NCBI GenBank assembly: GCA_002917775.1 | Contig: KZ627146.1 | Span: forward strand, 937,678 to 1,001,677 | DNA length: 64,000 nucleotides | DNA from: Glaciozyma antarctica PI12 | Lineage: Eukaryota; Basidiomycota; Microbotryomycetes; Kriegeriales; Camptobasidiaceae | Direction of reading: 5' to 3' | Part shown: piece by piece, positions 55,562 through 64,000 of the stretch | Numbering within the stretch: the first letter of the stretch is position 1 | Layout: every line of letters begins with the position of its first letter | Program-made: the position numbers and the translations under genes | The notes under the pieces: model-generated | Database searches by the model: none | Told to the model about the DNA's origin: nothing | What the model saw: only the letters and a program-made list of their open reading frames with translations

Positions 55562-58065
55562 ATGGATTCCGACCAAGTAGTCGCCAGCTTCGCCGCTTCG
55601 TCGTTCACCTCGTCTTCTCCTCGCAACAGGAGCCTTCCTATCCTCCCCCCGAGCCTCCCACTCAGCCCGCCCTCAGCCGCCTCATCAGGTTCGTGCTCTC
55701 CCAATAACTGCACATATTCTCACTGAGGATCGCGTTCTCCAGACTCTGGCCAGTCCTCTTACGACCCCCTCGAACCGCAACGTCGCACCACGCCGCCGAC
55801 CGTCCCTCTCCCCAACCCGCCGCTCCCCAACTCGACCACCACCGAGCGCGGCAAAGGAAAACTTTCCTCCGAAATCGACGAACGCGAAGGCTCCGGCAGT
55901 AGGCGTGAGACGAGCAGGACGGGTTCTGACTGGGGGATCGGGGGACAGCCCAGGGAGTCGGCGATTCCGAACCTCCCGTACCTGGCGCCCAAGTCTGTCG
56001 ATCCGACGGCGTTTCCGAACTGGGATGTGGCGCAGGAAGTTGAGTTTAGGATTTCGAAGCTGCTGGGGGAGCACTCGCTCGACGATTTGATGAAGGACAA
56101 GCGTGCGTCGTTCGCTTGTTGGAGCAGGTCGGCGAGGGAGCTGACTCTGGAATGGGGATTTAAGACGCTCAACGCCGCTTCCGAGACTACGTCGAGACTC
56201 TTCCCGACAGCAACCCAGTCCTCATCGACTTTCTCAACGAGTACGCTTCGCTCGCTTCTCACCTCGCTCCCTCGATGACGCCCCTACACAGCATCAAAGT
56301 CTTCTCCAAGCTCACCTCCAAAGTCCGCTCCGCCTGCTCCGCAATCGAGGACGTCTATCTCGTCAAATCCGGCCCGAACCGCCTCAATCTCCCCATCACC
56401 ATCCGCGGACCCATCCTCGAATGCCTGCGACGCTCGGCGGACGTGGGAATTTCGATCGCTGCGCCCCAGCAGGAGCTGTTGGCGTCGTTGTATGGAAAGG
56501 AGTTTCAGATGTACATGCAGAACAAGTTGGTGGAGCATGCGGTGGCGAGGCTGAAGGCGTGGAAGCTGAGCCCGGAGGAGCGGGATGGGCTGGCGGATTG
56601 CTACTGCTTGACGAATCCGAGGTGCGTTCACTTGGTTCTTGTTGAGAAGCGAGCTGATGGGGCGAACAGGCTTCGAGACCACCCCATCGTGAGTCGGAGG
56701 AAAGATCGCAAGCAAGCTTTTCGCACTCACTCTTCGCAGGTCCTCGCGAGCGAGGGATTCGCGCAGCTCACTGGCTACCCCCTCGACGCGATTATCGGTC
56801 GCAACTGTGAGTGTTGTGCGCGCGATTTCCTGGTCTTGCGAGCTGAATTTCTCTCACAGGTCGATTCCTACAAGGTCCTGGGACGGCGCCGGAGAGCGTT
56901 CGTCGACTTCGCGAAGCTCTCAACAACGAGGTCGGGATAACTTCGCTTATTCTAAACTGTGAGTCGCTCCTTCAAGCCTTGCAAAGTACCTCGGTGACGG
57001 CATCCTCAGACCGACGCAATGGGGAGCCGTTTTTCAACCTTCTCTGCATGTACGCCTCTGCAATCTTCCTTCCGCTCACTCTCACTCAAGCTCTCGACAG
57101 AATCCCTCTCAAAGATGCTCAAGACCGCGTCAAGTACTTCCTCGGCGGCCAAATCGACGTGCGCCAACTCTCCTCGCCCATTTCGCTCCGAAGTTAACCC
57201 CTTCGCAAGGTCTCGGGCAACATCACCACTCTCCTCGGCACGCCTTCGGATCCCTCTCATCGCCCCTCTCGCGCCACATTGTCTCCCGCCGTCCAAGCTC
57301 ACGCCGCTTCCGCCGGAAAGAAGTCCTCGTCCGAGACCCTCGAGATTCGCCGCGAGGCGAGTAGGTCGTCCCTCGCTTCGACGGCGAGTAACAGTGGCCA
57401 AGGAACCAGCAGGATGAAGAAGAAGGCGAGCAGGGGGAACGATTTGGGGCTGACGGTCGAGGAGCATGCCGAGATCAATTCGGAGCAATTTGCGGTTCGT
57501 TCGCATCCTGCTTTGAGGGAGGGAAACTGATGAGGGAACGCAGAGCAAGATGGTCGAATTCGAAGCGACGTACTCGCGCGTCGTCCTCTTCAGGAAATCG
57601 ACTCGCGAGATCCTCTTCGTCACTCCTCAAGTTCTCACCTTCTGCAGTCCGTCCCCTCTCCTCCCTCCTCGACTCTACTGACCTTCCGCAGATCTCCCCA
57701 CCTCATTGGCGAACCAGCTCCCCGGCGTCGACTTCGTCAAGATCCTCGCTGAAGCGACGAAGGATGAGAGCGAGCGGATGAGGAGGACGATCAAGCTCGC
57801 GGTTGAGAAGGGGCACTCGTTCTCGCTTCCGGTCGGGTTGAGGCCGCAGGGGAGGAGCATGTTCTTGTGAGTCGTTCTCCGGGCGCGAGAGGGAGTAGGG
57901 CTGATGAGGAGCAGTGGGAAGAAGGAGGCGCTGGCGAGGGCGTGTGTGGTGCATTTGACGCCGCTGCTGGACCGCGATGGGGATTGCGAGGCGTTCGTCG
58001 CGGTGTGAGTTGGTATTTGAAGCGCTGATTAAGCGAGCTGATGAGGTGGACGTAGGTTTGGGTGA
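55562..58065 (+). CDS. RGS-LOV photoreceptor
   Basis: Fourteen exons joining in frame to 612 residues. ATG 55562 opens a Ser/Pro-rich leader. An RGS domain spans about 135-295: EVEFRISKLLGEHSLDDLMK, HAQRRFRDYVETLPDSNPVL, IDFLN and YGKEFQMYMQNKLVEHAVAR. A LOV domain at about 300-392 follows: PIVLASEGFAQLTGYPLDAI, GRNCRFLQGPGT (photoactive Cys 327), ITSLILNYRRNGEPFFNLL and YFLGGQIDV (conserved flavin Gln). A Ser-rich linker leads to a second PAS-like region (EATYSRVVLFRKSTREILFV). RGS domains speed GTP hydrolysis by G-alpha; LOV domains bind FMN and sense blue light. Fungal RGS-LOV proteins are known to bind membrane phospholipids on illumination. The Cys codon is split by an intron, T at 56806 and GT at 56860-56861. 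Intact throughout; function inferred from family. Confidence 0.9.
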
Positions 58066-58211
58066 ATAGTCGAGGTCATCGCTTGTGCCTGCTTAAAAGT
58101 GTTGTTACATAAGGTACTGGTGCAACATCCAAACACGAATAGTACAGCTCCGTTGCTTCCTGGAAAAACAGAATCAGCACCGTCGCTGTCGAGAGGCAGC
58201 AGGAGCGCACC

Positions 58212-58934
58212 TCATCGCCGTCGCTCCTCGTCCGCTGCCCCTCCCAATCCCTCCGCCAACTCGTCCCACGCCTTCCTCGCTCTCCCCAACGCAAAGTTCA
58301 TCGCCAAATCCTCCAGTCCGTTGTTCTCCTTGACGACCTTCTTCCCCTTCTTGATCGTCTTCCCCTTTCCTCGCGAACTAGGGGCCTTCTTCGTCCCGAC
58401 CGACTTGTCGCGCCCTCCCGCCCCAAGGAACGTCAACACCGTCTCCTTAACAAAGTACATCGCCTCCTTCGCCTCCTCCGGCTCATCCCACTCCCCGTCA
58501 TCATTCGCGGTCGCCCAAGTCCTCTTCCTCCCACTCGCAGACCTCGCCGCCCTCCCTCTCCCAGTCGCAGGTTTATCCCCCCACCACTCAACGCCCCTCT
58601 TCCCCACACTCCACGCCGTCCTCCCCGCCATCCCCAGCCCCGTCTCCTGCGCCGGCTTGCCCCAGTTGCTCCAGCTCGAGAAAGTGGCTCCGAGAGCGGC
58701 GACTATGGCGCCCCATTTGGCGACAAACCAGGCGAGGCGCAGGGCAAGACGAGTGGTGTGGTAGAGGGAGGAAAGGGCGGCGTAGAGGGTTAGGAGGCTG
58801 ATGAGGAGGGGGATGAGAGAGGAGGGGGAGGAGAGGGAGGAGAGGGAGGAGAGGGAGGAGACGACTTGGTGGACGGGGCTGAGGAGGGAGGCGGGGAGGT
58901 ATGGGTCCAGCAGGGAGAGGAAGGTGCTGGCCAT
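58212..58934 (-). CDS. Small membrane protein, possibly Apq12-like
   Basis: Single-exon 240-residue protein from ATG 58934 (MASTFLSLLDPYLPASLLSP). A Ser-Leu repeat (SSLSSLSSLSSPSS) precedes one strong helix LIPLLISLLTLYAALSSLYH and a second, WFVAKWGAIVAALGATFSSW. The rest is soluble and basic, with a Lys-rich patch (KTIKKGKKVVKENNGLED) and a short helix ending EERRR-stop at 58212. Helix pair plus short spacer suggests the nuclear-envelope/ER protein Apq12, but I cannot confirm it. A GTGCGC donor starts five bases after the stop and ends at a TTTTTCCAG acceptor, so a 3'-UTR intron may exist. A separate upstream ATG frame at 59248 does not join this one. Confidence 0.7.
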   Translation of the reverse strand: MASTFLSLLDPYLPASLLSPVHQVVSSLSSLSSLSSPSSLIPLLISLLTLYAALSSLYHTTRLALRLAWFVAKWGAIVAALGATFSSWSNWGKPAQETGLGMAGRTAWSVGKRGVEWWGDKPATGRGRAARSASGRKRTWATANDDGEWDEPEEAKEAMYFVKETVLTFLGAGGRDKSVGTKKAPSSRGKGKTIKKGKKVVKENNGLEDLAMNFALGRARKAWDELAEGLGGAADEERRR

Positions 58935-59350
58935 TTGGAGAGGTTGTTTGCGTAGCAGGCTACACTCTGCTTGAATCGAGGTGATGGATCGAGGGAGAGC
59001 AGCAAGTTGAACGTTGAACGACTGACGCGCTTCTTCAGCTTTTCGAGCTGGCTGGAGCAGGCGGAAGGTTCTCCTCTAGCTCCTGCAGACCAGAGTTCTC
59101 CTGATGGATTGCGAGAAGATGTGCAGGGAAGAAGCGGAGAAGAAAGAGTAGTGGCTGCCATCTCCTCGGAGTACTCGTCTCGTCGACCTCTCTCCGGAGT
59201 TGCTGCTGCGAGCAAACCTGTCGACTGAAAAGCTTGTAGAGTCGACATTACAATAATATGATAGCGTTCGACGAGAGTACAGCCACGAACGAAGCCAATC
59301 CTCTCAAGCTGCGAAGAACGAAATCATCAGCAAAGTCCCTCGCACTCTCC
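58935..59350. other. Intergenic region with an upstream open frame
   Basis: 416 bp upstream of the membrane-protein ATG, after the stop of the next leftward gene. An ATG at 59248 on the minus strand opens about 74 codons (MSTLQAFQSTGLLAAATPER) to a GTCAGT donor-like site. It overlaps the downstream gene out of frame, so it may be a regulatory upstream ORF or chance. Confidence 0.35.
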
Positions 59351-61556
59351 TCAAACGAACTCACCCCTCCCCTTCCCCTTCTTCGCCACAGTCTCCACCT
59401 TCCTCGGCGGCAATGCCCTCTCCAAGCTCTCCCCCAACGGATCTCGCCACTTCTCCACCGCTCGATACTGCCTATCGATCCTTTCCGCCTCCCTCACCAA
59501 CCCCGCCGCCCAAAGCTGCATCGACCCGACAGGCTTCCCATTCCCCTGCGTCGAAGCAGGCGAGTAGAACCCGCTCCCCATCCCCGCCGGGACCTCGGAT
59601 GGTCCGCTCCCGTTATCCCAGTACGGCGCATCGCGAGCCAGGATCGCCTTCTGCTGCGTTCGACTCATCGCGCCGAGCGAAGCCGTGCTGGCGCTGTGGT
59701 GCTGGCGCGAGAAGAGGGGACCACGGGTAGCGGCGGGAGAGGCGGAGAGTTGAGGCGAGTCGGTGTAGGAGGAGGTTTCGACGAATTTGGAGATGAGGGG
59801 CTGGAATTGGGTTGGCGAGGCGCGGCCTTTGCCCTTCGAGGCGCTGGTAGAGAGAACGGTGGCGCCGGGGATGGGGTAGCGGAAGGAAGCGGCGGCGGAG
59901 GGGGAGAGGGGAGGGGTGAGGCCGGGGAGGTTGGCGGTGGCGAACCCGCGAAGGCTGGCAAAGTACCCACTCGCATTGCGCTTCCCAGCTCCAGGGCGAG
60001 TCCCACCTGCGCCCGTCGACGAGCGCTGAGGACCTCCAACGTTCCCCAGCAACCCCATTGCTCCTCCCTCCGACGCAGACCCGCTCGACAACCGCAGTCG
60101 ACGCGCCAGTTCCCTCGCTTCCGAAACGCCCATCGTCGACGCTCGACCCGTCGAAGACTCCGCGACGTTGCGCAGCGAGCGAATGCTGCCCATGCTGTCC
60201 GTTCGCTTGTGCGTTTGTCGCGTCGGTCCCACTCCGTCCTTCGTAAGCTCGGCCTGTGCGATCGTTCCGCGATCGATTTGCGGCGCTGCAGTCGAGGCAG
60301 CTCGACGGAAGTTGGGCGACGAGGCGCCCATGAGGCCATGGAAAGAGCGGTTCGAGGCCATCGAGACGAAGGACGCGTTGGAGGCTTGGCGGTTTGTGCG
60401 CGGGCGGTAGGCGTCAGGTCGGACAGGGGAGGCGCGGGGAGAGGAGGTGGTGGGGAAGACGACGGTGGATTGGCCGGCGGGAGCTTGGCTACCGTTGGTT
60501 CGTTGTGGAGGAGTGCCGTTCGACGGGAAGCGAGTCGCTGGAGGTGGCGGGGGGAGAGATGGAGGCTTGAACGAGACCGAGGGAGGGGTAGCGGTCCTGG
60601 CGTTGTTGCTGAGGAGGTGCGGAGGTCCGCTGAGCGACGGCGGGCGGAGGTCGAGCGATTGGCGGTTCCTCAGAGCGGGGCGACATGTCGCCGTAGTCGG
60701 TCTCAACGGATCCCAGCTGGAATTTGGCCCTCCCGTTCGTCCTCGTTGGCGTCGTCGGCCTCGATTGGTACTTGGTATCCTCCGCCGCAATCGCCTCGAT
60801 CCGATCTCCCGCTCCCATGACCTGCGCCAGTCCCGAAACTCCCTCGCCATTGTACTGCCCGACCTTAGGGAGCGCTTTCTCCGCCGGTTGAGGCGAGTCG
60901 GTCGCGCTCTCCCAGTCGCTGCCCGACGTCGGATTGGACGAATTGACGCTCCCGACGACGGTAATGTTGCTGTCGAGCGGCTTGAGACCACTCCTGCCCC
61001 TCCCTCGCGGCCCATCGTCGTCCTCTCGCTCCTCCAGCGGCGAACCCAACGGAGAGATCTTGACCTCGTCTTCTCGCGCGATCTCCCTGCTCCCCCTATC
61101 CCTACTCTTGCTGCTCCTCTCCCTACTCTTGCTCTTGCTCCCCCTCTCCCTACTCCTACTTCCCCTCTCCCTACTCTTCGCTCGCAAAGTCCCCACACTC
61201 CCCGTACTACTCGCCCTCCTCCCATTCGACGGCCTATCCTCCCTCCCCGCTCTCTCCTCCTCTTCCTCCTCCTCTTCCTCCGGCTCCGCCATACTCGTGA
61301 ACCCAAAATCAATCGCCGCCTTCCTCCCCGTCGACCCCGTTCGTTTGTGCACCGGCTTCTTGCCGTGATGAGCGAATTGGACGCCGTGGTGCCCGTGGTG
61401 AGAGCTCAGGGAGGAGGACGACTTGTTGCGCTTTGGACGACCGGGGGCGTGGGAGGAAAGAGCTGAGGAGGACTTGTTGCGCGTTGGAGCGTCGTGCGTC
61501 GAGGAGGGTCGGTGGGGGGTGACGGAAGGGAGGGGGGAGCGTGGGGAGGCGGACAT
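59351..61556 (-). CDS. Large Ser-rich protein with one apparent frameshift
   Basis: ATG 61556 opens MSASPRSPLPSVTPHRPSST, a His-rich patch (SSHHGHHGVQFAHHGKK) and an Arg-Ser-type repeat ([20 protein letters not shown]). SGSDWESATDSPQPAEKALP resembles the GATA-like (DUF1752) region of fungal nitrogen regulators. At GGGG 60677-60680 the coding frame moves by one; dropping one base joins VETDYGDMSP to ALRNRQSLDLRPPSLSGPPH. The second frame then stays open with convincing coding (ASNASFVSMASNRSFHGLMG, QTHKRTDSMGSIRSLRNVAE) to the helical end WAAGLVREAERIDRQYRAVE and stop at 59351. The shift is probably a homopolymer error. Upstream, a donor near 61884 and CCCAG acceptor just before the ATG suggest a roughly 325-nt 5'-UTR intron. 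Confidence 0.65.
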
Positions 61557-62434
61557 GCTGGGGGAGGAGCGTTAGTGGAATTCGTGAGAGGGCTCGGAGG
61601 TGATTCGATTCCAGGCCTTGAGCGCTGGAGGGCAGGTCCTCAGGCACGCATACCCGCCTGCCTCCGGCCAGCCCATCCTGCCTCCCACGACGTGCGTCGT
61701 TCGCGCTGTAGCCCACGACCAGCGCTTCCTCCAAAGAACGCAACGATACATCCACCCGAGCAGCCCCCGCCTGGCGTGCCCGTCCATACGACCCTCGCTG
61801 CCGCCCACCAACCACACTGCCGCCCTTCCCCGCGCCTGGTCCAGATCCCGTCCTCCCTCCCTCCGAGCGCAGGACTCCCGACACTCACCTGCGTAATCAA
61901 TCCAGTTCTAACGTCGTTATTCGTTCAGCGTAGCTCGTCGTCCGATCTCTGAAACTCGAGGGCGGGTCGGTGCGCCTATCACAACCTCATCAGTGGGCTG
62001 TCACGCGGTCCTGGGGCGGGGAGGTTGCGCACCTGGTATCGCGCTGCTTGTGACGTTGGTGCGAGTTGGTTCGGACGAGAGATTGAGAGGAGTGATGGGG
62101 CAGAGGCGGATCTGGGGAGAGGGTCGGCTGGCCTCCGCGCGTGGGGTGCGAGTGCGATTTCGCGGTCGCTGAGCTCGCGGATCTGTTGGGCCGGCGGGAC
62201 GGTAGTCGGCGAGATACAGGGAAGGCGAGTGGAAGCTCGAACCGAGCGTGTGGCAGGAGGGAGAGCTGCCAGGCGTGCTGCTCTCGACCTGGACGTCGCT
62301 CAGGGTCCATCTAGCGTGTACACAGCACCTCGCTCGCTCGTGCGAAGCTCACCGCTCTCCGAACAGCTCTCAAGGATACATACGCCCTTCGTGTGCCCTA
62401 ATTACATCCCTACTTCCAGCCCCCCACCCCGGCA
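61557..62434. other. 5' region of the Ser-rich gene and 3' region of the DUF1748 gene
   Basis: 0.88 kb without a recognised gene. On the minus strand a GTGAGT donor near 61884 pairs with the acceptor at 61558, giving a probable 5'-UTR intron of the Ser-rich gene. The remainder up to the DUF1748 stop shows no conserved coding. Confidence 0.45.
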
Positions 62435-62991
62435 TCACTTCTTATGCTCCCGCTCAAAGTACGAATTGCTATACGATACAGCCGCAGCGTAATCAAACAC
62501 CTTCTCGCCTACGCTGAGCACCGTGTCGGCTGTTTGGCGCGCAGGACCTTCGGGGAGGGAGGAGGTGGAGACGCTAAGGAGAGGGCACGGGATCAGCTGC
62601 GGGTACGGCGCGAGGGGAGTTGAGAGGTTCTGCGGAGGTGCAGAGACGGCTGCGGAGATAGACAGTACCTGCTGGGCGGAGAGAGCGCTGCTTCTAGCTC
62701 CACCGCACCTGCTCGCCGCGTGCACGCCCTAGAGCACCTTGGTCCTCCCGCCAGTGCTCCTCCCACCAGGCGCCTTCCCAGTCCTAAACCCCAACTCTTG
62801 CCGCCCCAAACCCCCTCCCACCCCGCGCCCCTCCAACCCCAACGCAAGCCCATCCCAGCGCAACGCCCACCGCCTCACACGCACGGCCAACCTCCGACTC
62901 ACCGGAACCCAGTCGAGCTCTTAACGCCCGCAAGGACAGCGCTGACGAGGACGATATCGGCTGCGTAGTGGACTAGACGACCTACGACCAT
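62435..62991 (-). CDS. DUF1748 mitochondrial-type microprotein
   Basis: Two exons give 75 residues. ATG 62991: MVVGRLVHYAADIVLVSAVL, then AGVKSSTGF, with Arg split by the intron, and VSTSSLPEGPARQTADTVLS, VGEKVFDYAAAVSYSNSYFE, REHKK-stop at 62435. The opening GRLVHYAADIVLVSAVLAGVKSSTG and the SVGEKVFDY...SNSYF end match the fungal DUF1748 family, whose S. cerevisiae members are small mitochondrial membrane proteins. The intron (62574-62902, 329 nt) is four to six times longer than neighbours and has a GTGAGT donor, GCTGATC branch and TTAG acceptor. An earlier acceptor inside it would yield another tail (TGKAPGGRSTGGRTKVL-stop). Intact; function unknown. Confidence 0.85.
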
Positions 62992-63230
62992 CGTTGGGTT
63001 GCTGAGGCTGGGCTGGGAGGGGTTGGGAGGAGGGTGGACAAGGGGGTCTTGGTGGGTTGGGTTCTGCGTGGAGGCTGGCTGCTGGCGTGGAGGGCTGAGA
63101 GCTGACGTACGCGCACGCGTGTGAGAGGAGGGGGAGAGAGCTCGTCGGAGAAGGAGCCTCGCATTCGGCACGCTCCGCACGCCTCTCCTCTCTCCCCAAA
63201 TCTCGGCAGTCTCATCTCCATAAAAAGCGC

Positions 63231-64000
63231 TCAACACAATCTCAATAACCTCACTCGTACTACCCCAGTTCCTGCCCCCCACTCCCAGCCAACACACCTC
63301 TCATCCCCCCTCCCATCCCCGGACTCCTCCCCGGTCCCAAAGGACTCAGCGTCCTCTTCGCCTGCCCTCTCTCCCCCGGTGGAGAGCCTAGGAGCCTCTT
63401 GATCGCGTACGACGTCGGCGACCCTCTTGCTCCATCGTGAGAATCTCCGTCGGTCGCTAAAAAAAGGCGAATCCCTGCGTGCGCCTTCGAGCGAATCCCT
63501 GCGTACTCCGTCGAGGGAATCTATCCACGCTCCTTCGTAAGCATCCCGCCGTACTTCCTCGGCGTTCGAGCCTGGTTGCGGCGCGAACCCCCCGACGGGA
63601 GAAGGGAGGTTGGAAGCGGATACGCGTCTCACAGTCGCCATTCGTGCCGGGATGAGTGCTGGGCTGTGGGCGCGAGAGAGGTCTGGCGAGGAGGACAGGG
63701 GGGAGGTGGATTGTGAAGAGCTGGAGGTGAGGTCCATAGGTGTTGGGAGGGCGTCGGGCGTTGGGAGGACGTCGGAGGAGGGGAGTCGGTACAGAGGGTG
63801 GGAGTGGACGAGGGAGGTGTAGTAGTGTGCTAGGACTTGGCCGGTCGTCTGCGGTGTGTCAGTGGGAGCTAAGGAGAACAGGGAGGGAAGAGAGGACGTA
63901 CGGTCAACCGCCAGTCAATCGCCTCGCAGAACTCCTTCTCGAGCAAGTTCATCTCCGCGACGCTCACTCCTCCCACTCTGGCGTACCGCCCGTTCGTGCA
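63231..64000 (-). CDS. Pho80/Pcl-like cyclin, 3' part (5' end beyond window)
   Basis: The right edge carries the end of a cyclin box: YARVGGVSVAEMNLLEKEF, CEAIDWRL, an intron (63849-63901, GTACGT donor, CTGAC branch, GCAG acceptor), then TTGQVLAHYYTSLVHSHPLY. This is the Pho80/Pcl-type cyclin signature (VGGI..AELN.LE..FL..LDWRL), whose members bind a Pho85-like kinase in phosphate and cell-cycle control. The tail is disordered, with a repeated RRDxxEG unit (RRDAYEGAWIDSLDG, VRRDSLEGARRDSPFF), and ends RLLRLC-stop at 63231. Only the 3' part lies here; the N-terminus and most of the cyclin box are beyond 64000. Confidence 0.82.

Noticed and set aside
58810-58870. GGAGGAGAG repeats as a regulatory or structural repeat.
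   Set aside because: They encode the Ser-Leu repeat of the membrane protein in frame, which explains them.

Overview
The window is nuclear DNA from a GC-rich, intron-dense fungus, most likely a basidiomycete red yeast of the Pucciniomycotina (Rhodotorula/Rhodosporidium-like). This is inferred from very short introns (mostly 45-100 nt) with GTGAGT/GTACGT/GTGCGT donors and CTGAC/CTGAT/CTAAC branch motifs 10-25 nt before CAG or TAG acceptors, from dense packing on both strands, and from the gene set: division I chitin synthase, Bbc1, an RGS-LOV protein, Hmt1-type ABC transporter, DUF1748 and MARVEL-like proteins. No rRNA, tRNA, CRISPR, viral copy or recognisable transposon was seen.

1-32.5 kb mixes housekeeping genes with decayed, lineage-specific genes. 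Sound genes are a secreted FAD oxidase (cut by the left edge), chitin synthase, an Hmt1-like transporter, prohibitin-2, threonine synthase, a DCAF7/WDR68 WD40 protein, an F-box-like gene, a small acidic ORF and a GST-like gene. Between them lie seven broken genes: a MYND zinc-finger gene with four in-frame stops and a lost start, four F-box/LRR-like loci, and two members of an unnamed family at 16.9-18.2 kb and 28.5-29.6 kb. Nearly all the nonsense codons can be explained by C-to-T or G-to-A changes.

32.9-64 kb is mostly conserved: a formate/nitrite-type transporter, a G-patch protein, a 75-residue 4F5/zinc-finger protein, a four-pass membrane protein, a DEK_C-like protein whose start codon is split by an intron, BBC1, a RING-LON protein with an upstream ORF, a coiled-coil protein, an AP-endonuclease-like protein missing a key catalytic region, a pirin, an RGS-LOV photoreceptor, a small membrane protein, a serine-rich protein, a DUF1748 mitochondrial-type microprotein and the 3' part of a Pho80-like cyclin.

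The most interesting gene is the RGS-LOV protein at 55562-58065. It reads through 14 exons into about 612 residues with an RGS domain, a complete LOV core including the photoactive cysteine, and a second PAS-like region. It is probably a blue-light-controlled regulator of G-protein signalling. Several apparent frameshifts sit at short homopolymers (BBC1, the gene at 59.4-61.6 kb, one F-box locus), so some breaks may be sequence errors rather than biology.
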